Of a DNA stretch of 64,000 bases, positions 41,689 to 50,738 are shown piece after piece; position 1 is the stretch's first letter, and every line of letters starts with the position of its first letter. The stretch spans positions 16,808-80,807 of the forward strand of contig JAUYPN010000014.1 of NCBI GenBank assembly GCA_030695725.1. Direction: 5' to 3'. Under the pieces are notes generated by a model. The model did not search any database, was not told where the DNA came from, and worked only from the letters and a program-made list of their open reading frames with translations. The translations under genes and the position numbers were made by a program. This DNA is from Candidatus Omnitrophota bacterium (GTDB lineage Bacteria; Omnitrophota; Gorgyraeia; 2-01-FULL-45-10).

Positions 41689-42495
41689 TTGCGTACAAAG
41701 GAAAAAAAGCAATTCAGGTTTCCTCAGGGATATGGCGATCAAAAAATAGTCATATTGGTGCGCGATCCTTGGTGGATATTCGCATACTGGGAGATACGCC
41801 GCGAAAGAGAAGAAGAGATAATAAGTAAGATAAAGAGCGCCGGCGACTCTCCCGTCAAGACGGTCCTGCGCGTCTACGATGTTACCGACGTAAATTTCAA
41901 TGGAAAGAACGCGCATTCCCATTTTGACATAGAGCTGAGGGGCCTTGCCGCCAACTGGTATATAAACGTCGGCTCTCCCGACAGGTCCTGGATAGTCGAT
42001 ATAGGCATAATCACAAAGAACGGCTCCTTCTACCTCCTCGCCAGATCCAATACGGTAAAGACTCCCAGATATGGCATGTCCGACAAATTAGACGCCGAAT
42101 GGATGATGCCGGAGGAAGACTACTGGAAGATGTTCGGGCTCTCCGGGGGCTTCGGCGTGGGCAAGGGTTCTCTGGAAGTGAGAGAGATGGTGAAGAAGAG
42201 GCTCGAAGAGCAGATCACCTCCGCGCAAATATCGAGCGGCGCCTCGTTTTACAGAAAAATGCAGGAGAGGAAATTCTGGCTGGTCGTTAATACGGAGCTT
42301 ATAGTCTACGGAGCGACTGAGCCCGATGCTAAACTCACTGTGCAGGGAAAAGATGTAAAGCTCGAGCCGGATGGAACATTCACGTTAAGGTTTTCTTTAC
42401 CGGATGGTAAACAGGTTATACCGGTAGAAGCCGTCTCCTCGGATGGCATTGACCACCGCAAGATCACGCCGATAGTCACGAGAAAGACGGAATAG
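41689..42495 (+). CDS. DUF4912 domain protein, TTG start
   Basis: 268 residues starting at TTG 41689, five bases behind AAGGAGG. The DUF4912 domain spans about 15-130 (IVILVRDPWWIFAYWEI, then LRVYDVTDVNFNG and WYINVGSPDRSW). The C-terminal third (FWLVVNTELIVYGATEPDAK, PDGTFTLRFSLPDG) looks like a second Ig-like or carbohydrate-binding beta fold. It is 6 bases before a GH57 gene and probably works with it, perhaps in glucan binding; this role is inferred from context alone. Confidence 0.85.
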   Translation: MRTKEKKQFRFPQGYGDQKIVILVRDPWWIFAYWEIRREREEEIISKIKSAGDSPVKTVLRVYDVTDVNFNGKNAHSHFDIELRGLAANWYINVGSPDRSWIVDIGIITKNGSFYLLARSNTVKTPRYGMSDKLDAEWMMPEEDYWKMFGLSGGFGVGKGSLEVREMVKKRLEEQITSAQISSGASFYRKMQERKFWLVVNTELIVYGATEPDAKLTVQGKDVKLEPDGTFTLRFSLPDGKQVIPVEAVSSDGIDHRKITPIVTRKTE

Positions 42496-42501
42496 CCCAT
42501 T

Positions 42502-44091
42502 ATGCCCAAAGGATATCTCTCGATAGTTCTTCACGCGCACCTTCCTTATATCCGCCACCCTGAACACGAAAATTTTCTTGAAGAGGACTGGTTCTTCGAA
42601 GCCATAACGGAAACATATATACCCCTGATAAGGGCTTTCGGCGCTCTCGTCAGGGATAACATAGATTTCAGACTCACCATCTCGATATCCCCGACGCTTA
42701 TGTCCATGTTCATGGACGAGCACCTCCAGGGTAAGTACATAAAACACATAGATAAACTCATAGAGCTCTCCTGTAAAGAGATAGAGCGCACCAAGTGGGA
42801 TCCGGCCTTCAACAAGCTTGCGCACATGTACCACAACACCTTTATCGATTCGAAGCGCATATTCGTGGACGAATATAAGAAGGACCTCAACCGGGCGTTC
42901 AAGCGTTTTCAGGACCTGGGAAGGCTCGAAGTCATCACATGCTGCGCGACGCACGGGTACCTGCCGCTGATGGAGGTTGAGAGGAAGGCTTCCGTAAGAG
43001 CTCAGGTAAAAGTGGCCGCCGACCTTTATCAAAAAGTTTACGGAAAGCGTACTTTAGGTATATGGCTGCCCGAGTGCGGATATAATCCGGGCGACGAGGA
43101 GATACTTAAAGAAGAGGGCATCAAATACTTTTTTGTGGATACCCACGGCATCCTCTTCGGCGCTCCGCGTCCGAGGTTCGGGGTCTTTAATCCGTATATG
43201 TGCAAGAACGGCGTCGCGGTGTACGGCCGTGATATGGAGACGTCGAAAGCCGTCTGGAGCGCCGTGGAGGGCTATCCCGGAGATTATGCCTACAGGGAAT
43301 TTTACAGAGATATAGGTTTCGACCTGGAATATGAATATATAAAGCCGTATATAAACCCCGACGGTGTAAGAATAAATACCGGCATAAAATATTACAGGAT
43401 CACCGGCACGGGAGGCAATAAGGAGCCTTACGATCCGGATGCGGCGAGAGAGAAGGCCGCCTATCATGCGGGAAATTTTATGTTCAACAGGGAGAAGCAG
43501 GTTGAGTTTTTGCAGGCCCAGATGGGCGGCAGGCTTCCGATATTAGTCTCTCCTTACGACGCCGAGCTTTACGGCCATTGGTGGTACGAAGGCCCCGAAT
43601 GGCTCGAGTTCCTTGTGCGCAAGATCAAGTATGACCAGAATACGCTCGCTCTTGCCACTCCGGGCGATTATCTTAAACTCTATAAGAAGTTCCAGGTGCT
43701 CGCCCCGGCGTATTCGAGCTGGGGATGGAAGGGCTACTCCGAGGTGTGGCTTGAGGGCTCCAATGACTGGGTCTATCGTCATGTCCATAAGATGACCGAA
43801 AGAATGGTGGAACTTGCCGGATCCTTCAAGAATGCCAAGGGGCTTTTGCGCCGCGCGCTGAATCAGATGGCCAGAGAGCTTCTTCTGGCGCAGTCGAGCG
43901 ACTGGGCTTTCATAATGAAGACCGGCTCCCACGTGCCTTACGCGGTGGAACGGTTAAGGGAACATACCGAGCACTTCACTGAAATTTACGAAGAGATAAA
44001 AGAGGATTCCATTGATGAAGCGTATATCAAGGAATGTGAAGACAAATATAATATCTTTCCGGACATAGATTACTCCGTATACAGTCCTTAA
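42502..44091 (+). CDS. GH57 1,4-alpha-glucan branching enzyme
   Basis: 529 residues. The N-terminus GYLSIVLHAHLPYIRHP and the later DUF1957 part match the GH57 branching enzymes of Thermococcus and Thermus. The nucleophile is E191 (WLPECGY) and the acid/base is D353 (SPYDAELYGHWWYEG), close to E183 and D354 of the Thermococcus enzyme. It would introduce alpha-1,6 branches in glycogen. It is followed directly by a second GH57 gene, with no spacer. Confidence 0.9.
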   Translation: MPKGYLSIVLHAHLPYIRHPEHENFLEEDWFFEAITETYIPLIRAFGALVRDNIDFRLTISISPTLMSMFMDEHLQGKYIKHIDKLIELSCKEIERTKWDPAFNKLAHMYHNTFIDSKRIFVDEYKKDLNRAFKRFQDLGRLEVITCCATHGYLPLMEVERKASVRAQVKVAADLYQKVYGKRTLGIWLPECGYNPGDEEILKEEGIKYFFVDTHGILFGAPRPRFGVFNPYMCKNGVAVYGRDMETSKAVWSAVEGYPGDYAYREFYRDIGFDLEYEYIKPYINPDGVRINTGIKYYRITGTGGNKEPYDPDAAREKAAYHAGNFMFNREKQVEFLQAQMGGRLPILVSPYDAELYGHWWYEGPEWLEFLVRKIKYDQNTLALATPGDYLKLYKKFQVLAPAYSSWGWKGYSEVWLEGSNDWVYRHVHKMTERMVELAGSFKNAKGLLRRALNQMARELLLAQSSDWAFIMKTGSHVPYAVERLREHTEHFTEIYEEIKEDSIDEAYIKECEDKYNIFPDIDYSVYSP

Positions 44092-45762
44092 ATGATAACC
44101 CGCTTTAAAAAACTATCCATAGCTTTTCTCTGGCACATGCACCAACCGTGCTATAAAGACACCGTCACCGGCAAGTATCTTCTGCCCTGGGTGCGTTTCC
44201 ACGCCGTGAAGGACTATTTTCCCATGGCCGCTCTTCTTCAGGGATTCGACAACGTCAGAGCGACGTTCAACCTCGTCCCGTCCTTATTGGAACAGATAAA
44301 CGACTACGCGCTCAATGGCGCGACCGATATATTTCTCGACCTGGCGGCAAAGAAGGCCTCATCGCTTACCCTCGACGACAAATTGGATATACTGGAGAAC
44401 TTTTTCAGGGTCAACTTCAAGCATTTTATAGAGCCCAATGAGCGCTATACCGAGCTTCTCATGAAGAAGGGCCCGTATAATACTTCCGACAAGTCGTTAA
44501 AAAGAATAGTAAATAGCTTTTCGGATCAGGATATGCTGGACCTGCAGGTGCTCTTTAATCTCGTATGGTTCCACTCGATCAGCATAGACGAGGATATGAA
44601 CTTAAAGGATCTGATACGTAAGGCATCCTCCTACACCGAAGAAGATAAGGAGTATGTGCTGCTGAAGCAAAAAGAGATAATCTCCCAAGTCATACCTCTT
44701 TACAGAAAACTTCAGGATGCCGGACATATAGAGATATCGGCGGCTCCTTTTTATCACCCCATAACTCCGCTTCTTTGCGACACATCGATAGCCAGGATCT
44801 CGATGCCGGATATCGGCCTTCCAAAAAGAAGGTTCTCCCATCCCGAGGACGCCCGGTGGCATATCGGGGAGGCTATTAAATATCACGAGGAGCAGTTTGG
44901 GTCCGCGCCTCGCGGCATGTGGCCTTCCGAGGGCAGCGTATCCGATGAAGCCCTGGAGATCATGGCTTCAAACGGCATAAAGTGGGCCGCCACGGACGAA
45001 GATATACTCTTTAAAAGCTTAAGTTTGCAGGGCGCCAAACGTAGGCACGCTTCGCATCCGGACAGAAGGATCGTATACGAGCCGTATAAATTCAAAAAGG
45101 GCTCAAACTCCTTGTCGCTCATATTCAGGGACAAGAACCTGTCGGATATCATAAGCTTCAACTACAATTCGTGGGATCAGAAAGCGGCAGCCGAAGATCT
45201 AATGGCGCACTTTAGAAGGATATCCGGGAATCTGAGGCGCGGGACAGACAGGCCGTTGGTCACGATAGCGATGGACGGGGAGAACGCGTGGGAATTTTTT
45301 GCGGATAACGGCAGGACATTCTTTGAGGCTCTGTACGAAGATCTCGATGATGATGACGAATTAGAGGCCGTTACCATCAGCGATCATCTGGGGCTGGGAG
45401 GCACCAGGCGCAAGACCCTCGATACCGTATTTCCCGCATCATGGATAAACCATGACTTTAAGGTATGGATAGGCGAGGAGCAGGACAACGTATCATGGGA
45501 TTACCTGTCCGCGGTGAGGAAGGACCTCGTAAAATACACCAAAGAACTTGAGAAGGCCGGCGAGGGCAAGAGCGAACATCTGCGCAAAGCCTGGAGAGAG
45601 TTTTACATAGCCGAAGGCAGCGACTGGAACTGGTGGTATAGCGGGAAGGCGCACATGGGATCCGACAATCCTTTTGATAAATTGTACAGGATGCACCTGC
45701 AGAACGTATACAAATACCTCAAAAAGGGCGTCCCGGACTTTTTAAAGATTTCTATTGCGTAA
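44092..45762 (+). CDS. GH57 alpha-glucan hydrolase or transferase
   Basis: 556 residues starting at the base after the previous stop. GH57 features are LSIAFLWHMHQPCYKD at the start, nucleophile E280 (RGMWPSEGSVSDEAL) and acid/base D395 (TIAMDGENAWEFF). It belongs to the amylase/amylopullulanase side of the family rather than the branching enzymes. With malQ and the branching enzyme, it suggests the cell makes and breaks down glycogen. The exact bond cut cannot be told. Confidence 0.88.
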   Translation: MITRFKKLSIAFLWHMHQPCYKDTVTGKYLLPWVRFHAVKDYFPMAALLQGFDNVRATFNLVPSLLEQINDYALNGATDIFLDLAAKKASSLTLDDKLDILENFFRVNFKHFIEPNERYTELLMKKGPYNTSDKSLKRIVNSFSDQDMLDLQVLFNLVWFHSISIDEDMNLKDLIRKASSYTEEDKEYVLLKQKEIISQVIPLYRKLQDAGHIEISAAPFYHPITPLLCDTSIARISMPDIGLPKRRFSHPEDARWHIGEAIKYHEEQFGSAPRGMWPSEGSVSDEALEIMASNGIKWAATDEDILFKSLSLQGAKRRHASHPDRRIVYEPYKFKKGSNSLSLIFRDKNLSDIISFNYNSWDQKAAAEDLMAHFRRISGNLRRGTDRPLVTIAMDGENAWEFFADNGRTFFEALYEDLDDDDELEAVTISDHLGLGGTRRKTLDTVFPASWINHDFKVWIGEEQDNVSWDYLSAVRKDLVKYTKELEKAGEGKSEHLRKAWREFYIAEGSDWNWWYSGKAHMGSDNPFDKLYRMHLQNVYKYLKKGVPDFLKISIA

Positions 45763-45782
45763 TCTCTGGAAAGTTGTATAAT
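45755..45782 (+). promoter_or_regulatory. Putative promoter for the DUF2934 gene
   Basis: TTGCGT (45755-45760) and TATAAT (45777-45782) are 16 bases apart, overlapping the end of the GH57 gene. Confidence 0.5.
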
Positions 45783-45812
45783 GGACCCCATATGGAAAGG
45801 GGGGACGTAGTT

Positions 45813-46001
45813 ATGGCAAGGATATCAACCATAAAGCTTGGCAGATCTTCAAATCCATCCATGTCGACCGAAGATTTGAATAAGCTGGTAGCGAAGAAGG
45901 CGTACGAGCTTTACGAAAAGAGAGGCCGCAAATCGGGACATTCTCTAAATGACTGGTTAGAAGCGGAGAGGATCGTAAAGGGTAAGTTCTGCGGCAAATA
46001 G
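45813..46001 (+). CDS. DUF2934 domain small protein
   Basis: 62 residues from ATG 45813, behind a GGAAAGGGGGGA site; earlier in-frame ATGs lie in the promoter region. The DUF2934 signature is complete: VAKKAYELYEKRGRKSGHSL and NDWLEAERIVKG. The function of the family is unknown. It is monocistronic, between its own promoter and a terminator. Confidence 0.85.
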   Translation: MARISTIKLGRSSNPSMSTEDLNKLVAKKAYELYEKRGRKSGHSLNDWLEAERIVKGKFCGK

Positions 46002-46027
46002 GATTTTTCAGACCCGTTAAATTTATA

Positions 46028-46062
46028 AAGGCAGGGTGTATTTCGCCCTGCCTTTCTTGTTC
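46028..46062 (+). terminator. Intrinsic terminator
   Basis: AAGGCAGGG (46028-46036) pairs with CCCTGCCTT (46046-46054), followed by a T-rich run TCTTGTTCTTT. It ends the DUF2934 transcript; the next gene has a TATAAT box at 46080-46085. Confidence 0.85.
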
Positions 46063-46100
46063 TTTATCCGGTTTCATGATATAATAATAGGCTAATAATC

Positions 46101-46694
46101 ATGGATAATTTCCTGCTTTCATTCATACCCATATTCGTGGCGATGGACGCTATAGGGATACTTCCTATGTTCATCGGGTTCACCGAACATCTCAAAAAAA
46201 GAGAGAGACAGCGCACGATCATCCAGTCGATCATAACCGCTTTCATAATAGGTATAGTATTCCTCTTCCTGGGCAGATGGATATTTAAGATACTCGGCGT
46301 GCAGGTATCGGACTTCAAGATAGCGGGCGGCGCGGTGCTCCTGGCAATATCATTAAGAGATATATTGCAGCATGAGAGGGCACGCAGGCTCCCGAGCGAG
46401 ACGATGGGGGCCGTTCCTATCGGCACGCCCCTCGTGGTGGGCCCCGCCGTTCTTACCACCATAATTATACTGCTCGATTCCTACGGCCCCTACATGACTG
46501 TGCTCTCCTTCGTAATAAATCTCATGTTCACCTGGATCGTATTTCATTACGCCGCGAATATATCCAACTTTCTGGGCAAGGCGGGCTCGAAGGCATTTTC
46601 GAAGATAGCGAGCCTTCTTTTGGCCGCCATAGCCGTTATGATGATGCGCAAAGGGATCATCGATACTATAGCGCTCTTCTCGGGGAAAGTTTAA
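46101..46694 (+). CDS. MarC family integral membrane protein
   Basis: 197 residues with about six hydrophobic segments. FIPIFVAMDAIGILPMFIGF at the N-terminus and the middle segment AVLLAISLRDIL plus AVPIGTPLVVGPAVLTTIII match MarC/UPF0056. Despite the name, the family is not shown to confer drug resistance; it is a membrane protein of unknown transport role. Confidence 0.9.
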   Translation: MDNFLLSFIPIFVAMDAIGILPMFIGFTEHLKKRERQRTIIQSIITAFIIGIVFLFLGRWIFKILGVQVSDFKIAGGAVLLAISLRDILQHERARRLPSETMGAVPIGTPLVVGPAVLTTIIILLDSYGPYMTVLSFVINLMFTWIVFHYAANISNFLGKAGSKAFSKIASLLLAAIAVMMMRKGIIDTIALFSGKV

Positions 46695-46719
46695 ACAAAA
46701 GAAAGGGAATAAGTCGAAA

Positions 46720-47340
46720 ATGACCTGGTTATTCATAAAAGGCGGCCCTGTAATGTATCCGATACTGTTGGCCTCGATCCTGGGGCTTGCGGTAATAATA
46801 AAGAAGCTGTGGGAGCTATACAGCATGAGGCTCAATGTGCAGAAGTTCTCCAAAGAGATATTTGCGCTTCTTACGGTACATGAATTTGATAAAGCGTTAA
46901 AGCTTTGCGAGAAGAGATCGAAGCATCCGATAGCCGTACTCTTCAAGGCGGGTATAGAAAGACGCTCCCTGCCGGTAAGCGATCTTGAAAGGCTCCTGGA
47001 GAGGATGGGGGGCGGCGAGATGAACAGGATCGAGAAGCATATAGGGGGGCTCATATCGGTAATAGGCATAGAGCCGCTTCTCGGATTTTTGGGTACGATC
47101 ACGGGCCTGATACGCGCCTTTATGGCCTGGGAACAGGCCGGCTCCAATATAACGGTATCGGCGCTCGCCTCCGGCATTTACGAGGCTATGATAACGACCG
47201 CCGCCGGGCTTTCGGTAGCCGTGCCCTATTACCTCATCTGTAACTTCATAATCAGCAGGAATAAGTATATCTCATATGAGCTCAGCAACTATTCGATGCA
47301 GTTAGTCGAGGTACTGCATACTCAAAAAGGCAAAACGTGA
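46720..47340 (+). CDS. MotA/TolQ/ExbB family proton channel
   Basis: 206 residues with one N-terminal helix (PVMYPILLASILGLAVII) and two long C-terminal helices (ISVIGIEPLLGFLGTITGLI and AMITTAAGLSVAVPYYLI), the ExbB/TolQ layout. With ExbD it forms the proton-driven motor that energises outer-membrane transport or Tol function. Neither TonB nor TolA/TolB is in the window, so the partner is unknown. Confidence 0.9.
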   Translation: MTWLFIKGGPVMYPILLASILGLAVIIKKLWELYSMRLNVQKFSKEIFALLTVHEFDKALKLCEKRSKHPIAVLFKAGIERRSLPVSDLERLLERMGGGEMNRIEKHIGGLISVIGIEPLLGFLGTITGLIRAFMAWEQAGSNITVSALASGIYEAMITTAAGLSVAVPYYLICNFIISRNKYISYELSNYSMQLVEVLHTQKGKT

Positions 47341-47762
47341 TAAAGATACGACAGCAGAATAATTATCTCGTCGCTTTGGAGTCCGTGGCGATGACGGACA
47401 TAGTGATGAATATGTTCATATTCTTCTTCATATCTTTCTCCATACTCTACACATTCAATCCCGCGAGAGTATCCAAGGTGGATGTGAGGCTGCCCAAGGC
47501 GTCGAGCGCGGTCTCCCTGGAGGGATCCGAAAAGACGATTCTCGCCATAACGAAGGACGGCGGGTATCTGATCAATGACGAGAAGAAAGACGCCGGGAGC
47601 CTGAAAGAGTATCTGGCGGCAAGAGTTAAAGACGACCCTTCGATGAGCCTGCTGCTTAAGGTGGACAGCCGCACGAAGTTCTCAAATGTGGTGAACGTTC
47701 TCGATATTATAAACGAGCTGCATATAGAAAGAGTGAGCGTAGCTGCGATAAAGAAACAGTAA
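47337..47762 (+). CDS. ExbD/TolR family protein
   Basis: 141 residues starting with GTG 47337, which overlaps the ExbB stop. One N-terminal helix carries the conserved proton-path Asp (D21 in VAMTDIVMNMFIFFF). The periplasmic domain ends FSNVVNVLDIINELHIERVS, as in TolR/ExbD. It works with the channel protein upstream. Confidence 0.9.
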   Translation: MIKIRQQNNYLVALESVAMTDIVMNMFIFFFISFSILYTFNPARVSKVDVRLPKASSAVSLEGSEKTILAITKDGGYLINDEKKDAGSLKEYLAARVKDDPSMSLLLKVDSRTKFSNVVNVLDIINELHIERVSVAAIKKQ

Positions 47763-47775
47763 TCGGAGGCACACA

Positions 47776-48420
47776 ATGAATATAATGATCGTCGGGTGCG
47801 GCAGGGTGGGCTCACAGCTGGCGGTCCTTCTCTCTCAGGAAGGGCATAACGTCACTATAATCGATAAGAATGCCGATTCGTTCAAGAGGCTCGGCGGGAC
47901 GTTCAACGGAGTGACGGCCGTCGGTAACGCTTTTGACGAAAAACTGCTGCGCGAACTAAAAATAGATAAACAGGACGCTTTCGTTTCGGTCACGAGCGGT
48001 GATAATACCAATCTGATGGCGAGCCAGATAGCCAGGAAGATGTTCAAGATCCCCAGGGTGATAGCCCGCGTTTACGATCCCGAGAGAGCCGATATTTATA
48101 AAAAATTTGACCTCGATATCATAAGCGGGACTATACTAGTGGCGGCCATGATAAGGGACAAGATAATCGAGAACCGTTTTACAGGGTATCTTATAGAGAC
48201 CGGGGAGCTCGGAGTAATAGAGATAATTGCGGACAAGAGCCTGGAAGCCAAGCGCGTCAGCGACCTGAACATACCGAACGAATTCTCGGTCGTAGTCATA
48301 GAGAGAAACAAGAAGGTCATAATAACAGAAACGTTTACCAAGATAGAGCTCGGCGATAAGATCATGGGGCTAGTCAGGACGACGAGCCTTAAGAAGGTTA
48401 AACAGATCTTCAAGCTGTAA
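47776..48420 (+). CDS. trkA: Trk potassium uptake NAD-binding protein TrkA (first copy)
   Basis: 214 residues of an RCK domain: nucleotide motif IMIVGCGRVGSQLAVLLSQE, acidic strand end TIIDKNADS, and a C-terminal RCK_C/TrkA_C domain. Such proteins gate TrkH/KtrB channels in response to NAD or ATP. It starts behind CGGAGG. A second copy follows, so the pair may form a mixed ring or replace the tandem RCK of E. coli TrkA. Confidence 0.9.
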   Translation: MNIMIVGCGRVGSQLAVLLSQEGHNVTIIDKNADSFKRLGGTFNGVTAVGNAFDEKLLRELKIDKQDAFVSVTSGDNTNLMASQIARKMFKIPRVIARVYDPERADIYKKFDLDIISGTILVAAMIRDKIIENRFTGYLIETGELGVIEIIADKSLEAKRVSDLNIPNEFSVVVIERNKKVIITETFTKIELGDKIMGLVRTTSLKKVKQIFKL

Positions 48421-48439
48421 GTTATATAAGGAGATAACC

Positions 48440-49105
48440 ATGTACATAGTCATCGTTGGAGCGGGGAGGATCGGATTCAATCTGGCCCAGAAGCTCATAC
48501 AGGATAAGCATGCCGTTACCGTGATAGAGAAGGACAAGGCCCGCGCGGAAGGGATATCGCAGAATCTCGATGCTATGGTCATACAGGGCGACGGCTGTGA
48601 GCCCAGGTACCTGGAGGATGCCCAGGTGCGGCGGGCCGACGTCATCGCCGCGGTCACCGCGGATGACGAAGATAACCTTATAGTATGCCAGCTGGCTAAG
48701 GAGGTCTTTGGCGTCAGGAGAACGGTCGCCAGGGTCAATAACCCGAGAAATGAGCATGTATTCAATGAACTCGGCGTGGATGTTCCGGTAAACGCTACTA
48801 CAATAATCGCGAAGATAATCGAGGAAGAGGTATCATTCGAGGATGTCATAAATCTCATGACCTTCAAGCGCGGGAAACTCGCTTTGGTGCGCGTGGACAT
48901 TACCGACGATTCTCCGACCGTAGGCAGATATGTCAAAGATATAAAGATCCCGGAGAACTCCGTGCTGGTTTCGATAGTGAGGGGGGAGTCGGTGATAGTT
49001 CCCAAGGGAGAGACGATTTTGCAAAAAGGCGATGACGTCATAGCCCTCACTACGATAGAGAACGAACAGCAGCTTCTCGACCAACTGATGGGCAAGGTAA
49101 AATGA
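48440..49105 (+). CDS. trkA: Trk potassium uptake NAD-binding protein TrkA (second copy)
   Basis: 221 residues with MYIVIVGAGRIGFNLAQKLI and VIEKDKARAEGIS, then a TrkA_C domain ending in VIALTTIENEQQLLDQLMG. It diverges clearly from the first copy, so the two are probably not functionally redundant. Its stop overlaps the start of the small membrane gene (ATGA). Confidence 0.9.
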   Translation: MYIVIVGAGRIGFNLAQKLIQDKHAVTVIEKDKARAEGISQNLDAMVIQGDGCEPRYLEDAQVRRADVIAAVTADDEDNLIVCQLAKEVFGVRRTVARVNNPRNEHVFNELGVDVPVNATTIIAKIIEEEVSFEDVINLMTFKRGKLALVRVDITDDSPTVGRYVKDIKIPENSVLVSIVRGESVIVPKGETILQKGDDVIALTTIENEQQLLDQLMGKVK

Positions 49106-49236
49106 GACGCGTAAAGACGCCGTTTAAAACTGTCTGGAACGCTATTTTAGGCATATCGCTCGAGTTGGTACTCGTTTACGTATTCATTTTCGCGGGTCTG
49201 GCGGTATGTTTCGTATGGTGGACCATACTTAAATGA
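49102..49236 (+). CDS. 44-residue single-helix membrane protein in the Trk operon
   Basis: This short gene overlaps the trkA stop by four bases (ATGA) and the trkH start by four bases (ATGA). Its product has a basic start (MRRVKTPFKTVWNAI) and one hydrophobic helix (LVLVYVFIFAGLAVCFVWW). The double coupling means it is translated between regulator and channel. By analogy with KdpF it may stabilise the K+ transporter, but no family is known to me. Random 45-codon frames with both overlaps are unlikely. Confidence 0.7.
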   Translation: MRRVKTPFKTVWNAILGISLELVLVYVFIFAGLAVCFVWWTILK

Positions 49237-50738
49237 TCTTAAGACCGCACTTAGACGATTATAAGATAATAGGGTACTATCTCGGCAAGATCACCATGAG
49301 CATAGGGATCGCGATGATGATACCTTTCGTCATCGCGGTGGCGTATTTCGAATGGCAGGGCGCCGCTGATTTTCTGCTGGGCATATCGTTCACGCTTCTG
49401 GCGGGTGTGCTCCTCTCCGTAATATGTTATACCAAGAAAGATCTCGCCACGATGCACGCGATGTCGGTGGCAGCGCTCTCATGGATAGTCGCCATGCTTG
49501 TTTCGGCGGTGCCTTTGTACTTAAGCGGGCATTACGGCTCATACCTTGACGCCTCCTTTGAGGCCATGAGCGGATATGCCACCACGGGCCTGTCGCTGGC
49601 GGTAGATCTCGACCACATGGCAAATTCCTATAACTTCTGGCGGCATCTTATAATGTTCATGGGCGGCCAGGGCATCGTGGTGATAGCGCTCACATTTCTT
49701 GTCAGAGGGACGGCAGGCGCTTTCAGGATGTATGTGGGAGAGGCGCGCGACGAAAAGATAATGCCGAACGTCGTTGAGACGGCGCGCTTCATATGGCTTG
49801 TCAGCATGGTCTATCTGGTGCTTGGCAGCGGGGCTTTATCTATAGCCGGTATATGGGGAGGCCTACCGCCATTAAAAGCGATATTCGACTCCGTCTGTAT
49901 CTTCATGGCCGCATGGGATACCGGAGGTTTCGCGCCGCAGTCGCAGAACATACTCTTCTATCATAACTTCCCGTTCGAGATCATAACGATCTCCCTGATG
50001 CTCTTAGGCTCCATAAACTTTGCCCTTCACTACGCGGTCTGGACCGGGAACAGGCGCGAGCTTTACAGGAATATAGAGATAGTGACTCTTCTCATCTCCA
50101 TCATCGTTACGCTCTCGATCACGGCGTGGGGCGTGTTCGAAAATAATGTGTACGCCCGGTCGCTGCCATTCGCGAGCAAGACATTCTACCATCTCATATC
50201 GGGCCATACCGGAACCGGTTATTCCACCATATATCCGCGCCAATTCGTCAACGAATGGGGAGCTCTCGCTATGTTCGGGGTGACCATCGCCATGGCTATA
50301 GGAGGAAGCGTCTGCTCCACGACCGGTGCCATCAAAGTATTCAGGATAGGGGTCATATATAAGGCGCTTCGTCAGGATATAAAGAAGATGCTCATCCCGG
50401 AGACAGCGATATTTGTTCAGAAGATACATCACATAAAGGATATGATACTGGAGGATAAGTATGTGAGGATATCCGCGCTCATCCTCATATCGTATATCAA
50501 TCTTTACATATTCGGCACGATAGCGGGAATGCTCTGCGGGTACTCTCTCAGTGAGGCGTCATTTGAGTCCGTATCCGCTGCCGCAAATGTCGGACTTTCG
50601 TGCGGCATCACATCGCCGTCGATGCCGGCCGCGCTGAAGATAGTTTATATGATCCAGATGTGGGCCGGACGGCTTGAGTTCATAGCGGTCATGGCGCTAC
50701 TGGGCATGATAATAGCGACGTTCAGGGGGAAGAGATGA
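49233..50738 (+). CDS. trkH: Trk-type potassium transporter TrkH
   Basis: 501 residues with four P-loop repeats typical of TrkH/KtrB: AMSGYATTGLSL, MAAWDTGGFAP, LISGHTGTGYSTIYP and SAAANVGLSCGIT. The filter glycines are all present. It is the K+-conducting membrane subunit regulated by the two TrkA proteins upstream. The stop overlaps the next ATG. Confidence 0.93.
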   Translation: MILRPHLDDYKIIGYYLGKITMSIGIAMMIPFVIAVAYFEWQGAADFLLGISFTLLAGVLLSVICYTKKDLATMHAMSVAALSWIVAMLVSAVPLYLSGHYGSYLDASFEAMSGYATTGLSLAVDLDHMANSYNFWRHLIMFMGGQGIVVIALTFLVRGTAGAFRMYVGEARDEKIMPNVVETARFIWLVSMVYLVLGSGALSIAGIWGGLPPLKAIFDSVCIFMAAWDTGGFAPQSQNILFYHNFPFEIITISLMLLGSINFALHYAVWTGNRRELYRNIEIVTLLISIIVTLSITAWGVFENNVYARSLPFASKTFYHLISGHTGTGYSTIYPRQFVNEWGALAMFGVTIAMAIGGSVCSTTGAIKVFRIGVIYKALRQDIKKMLIPETAIFVQKIHHIKDMILEDKYVRISALILISYINLYIFGTIAGMLCGYSLSEASFESVSAAANVGLSCGITSPSMPAALKIVYMIQMWAGRLEFIAVMALLGMIIATFRGKR

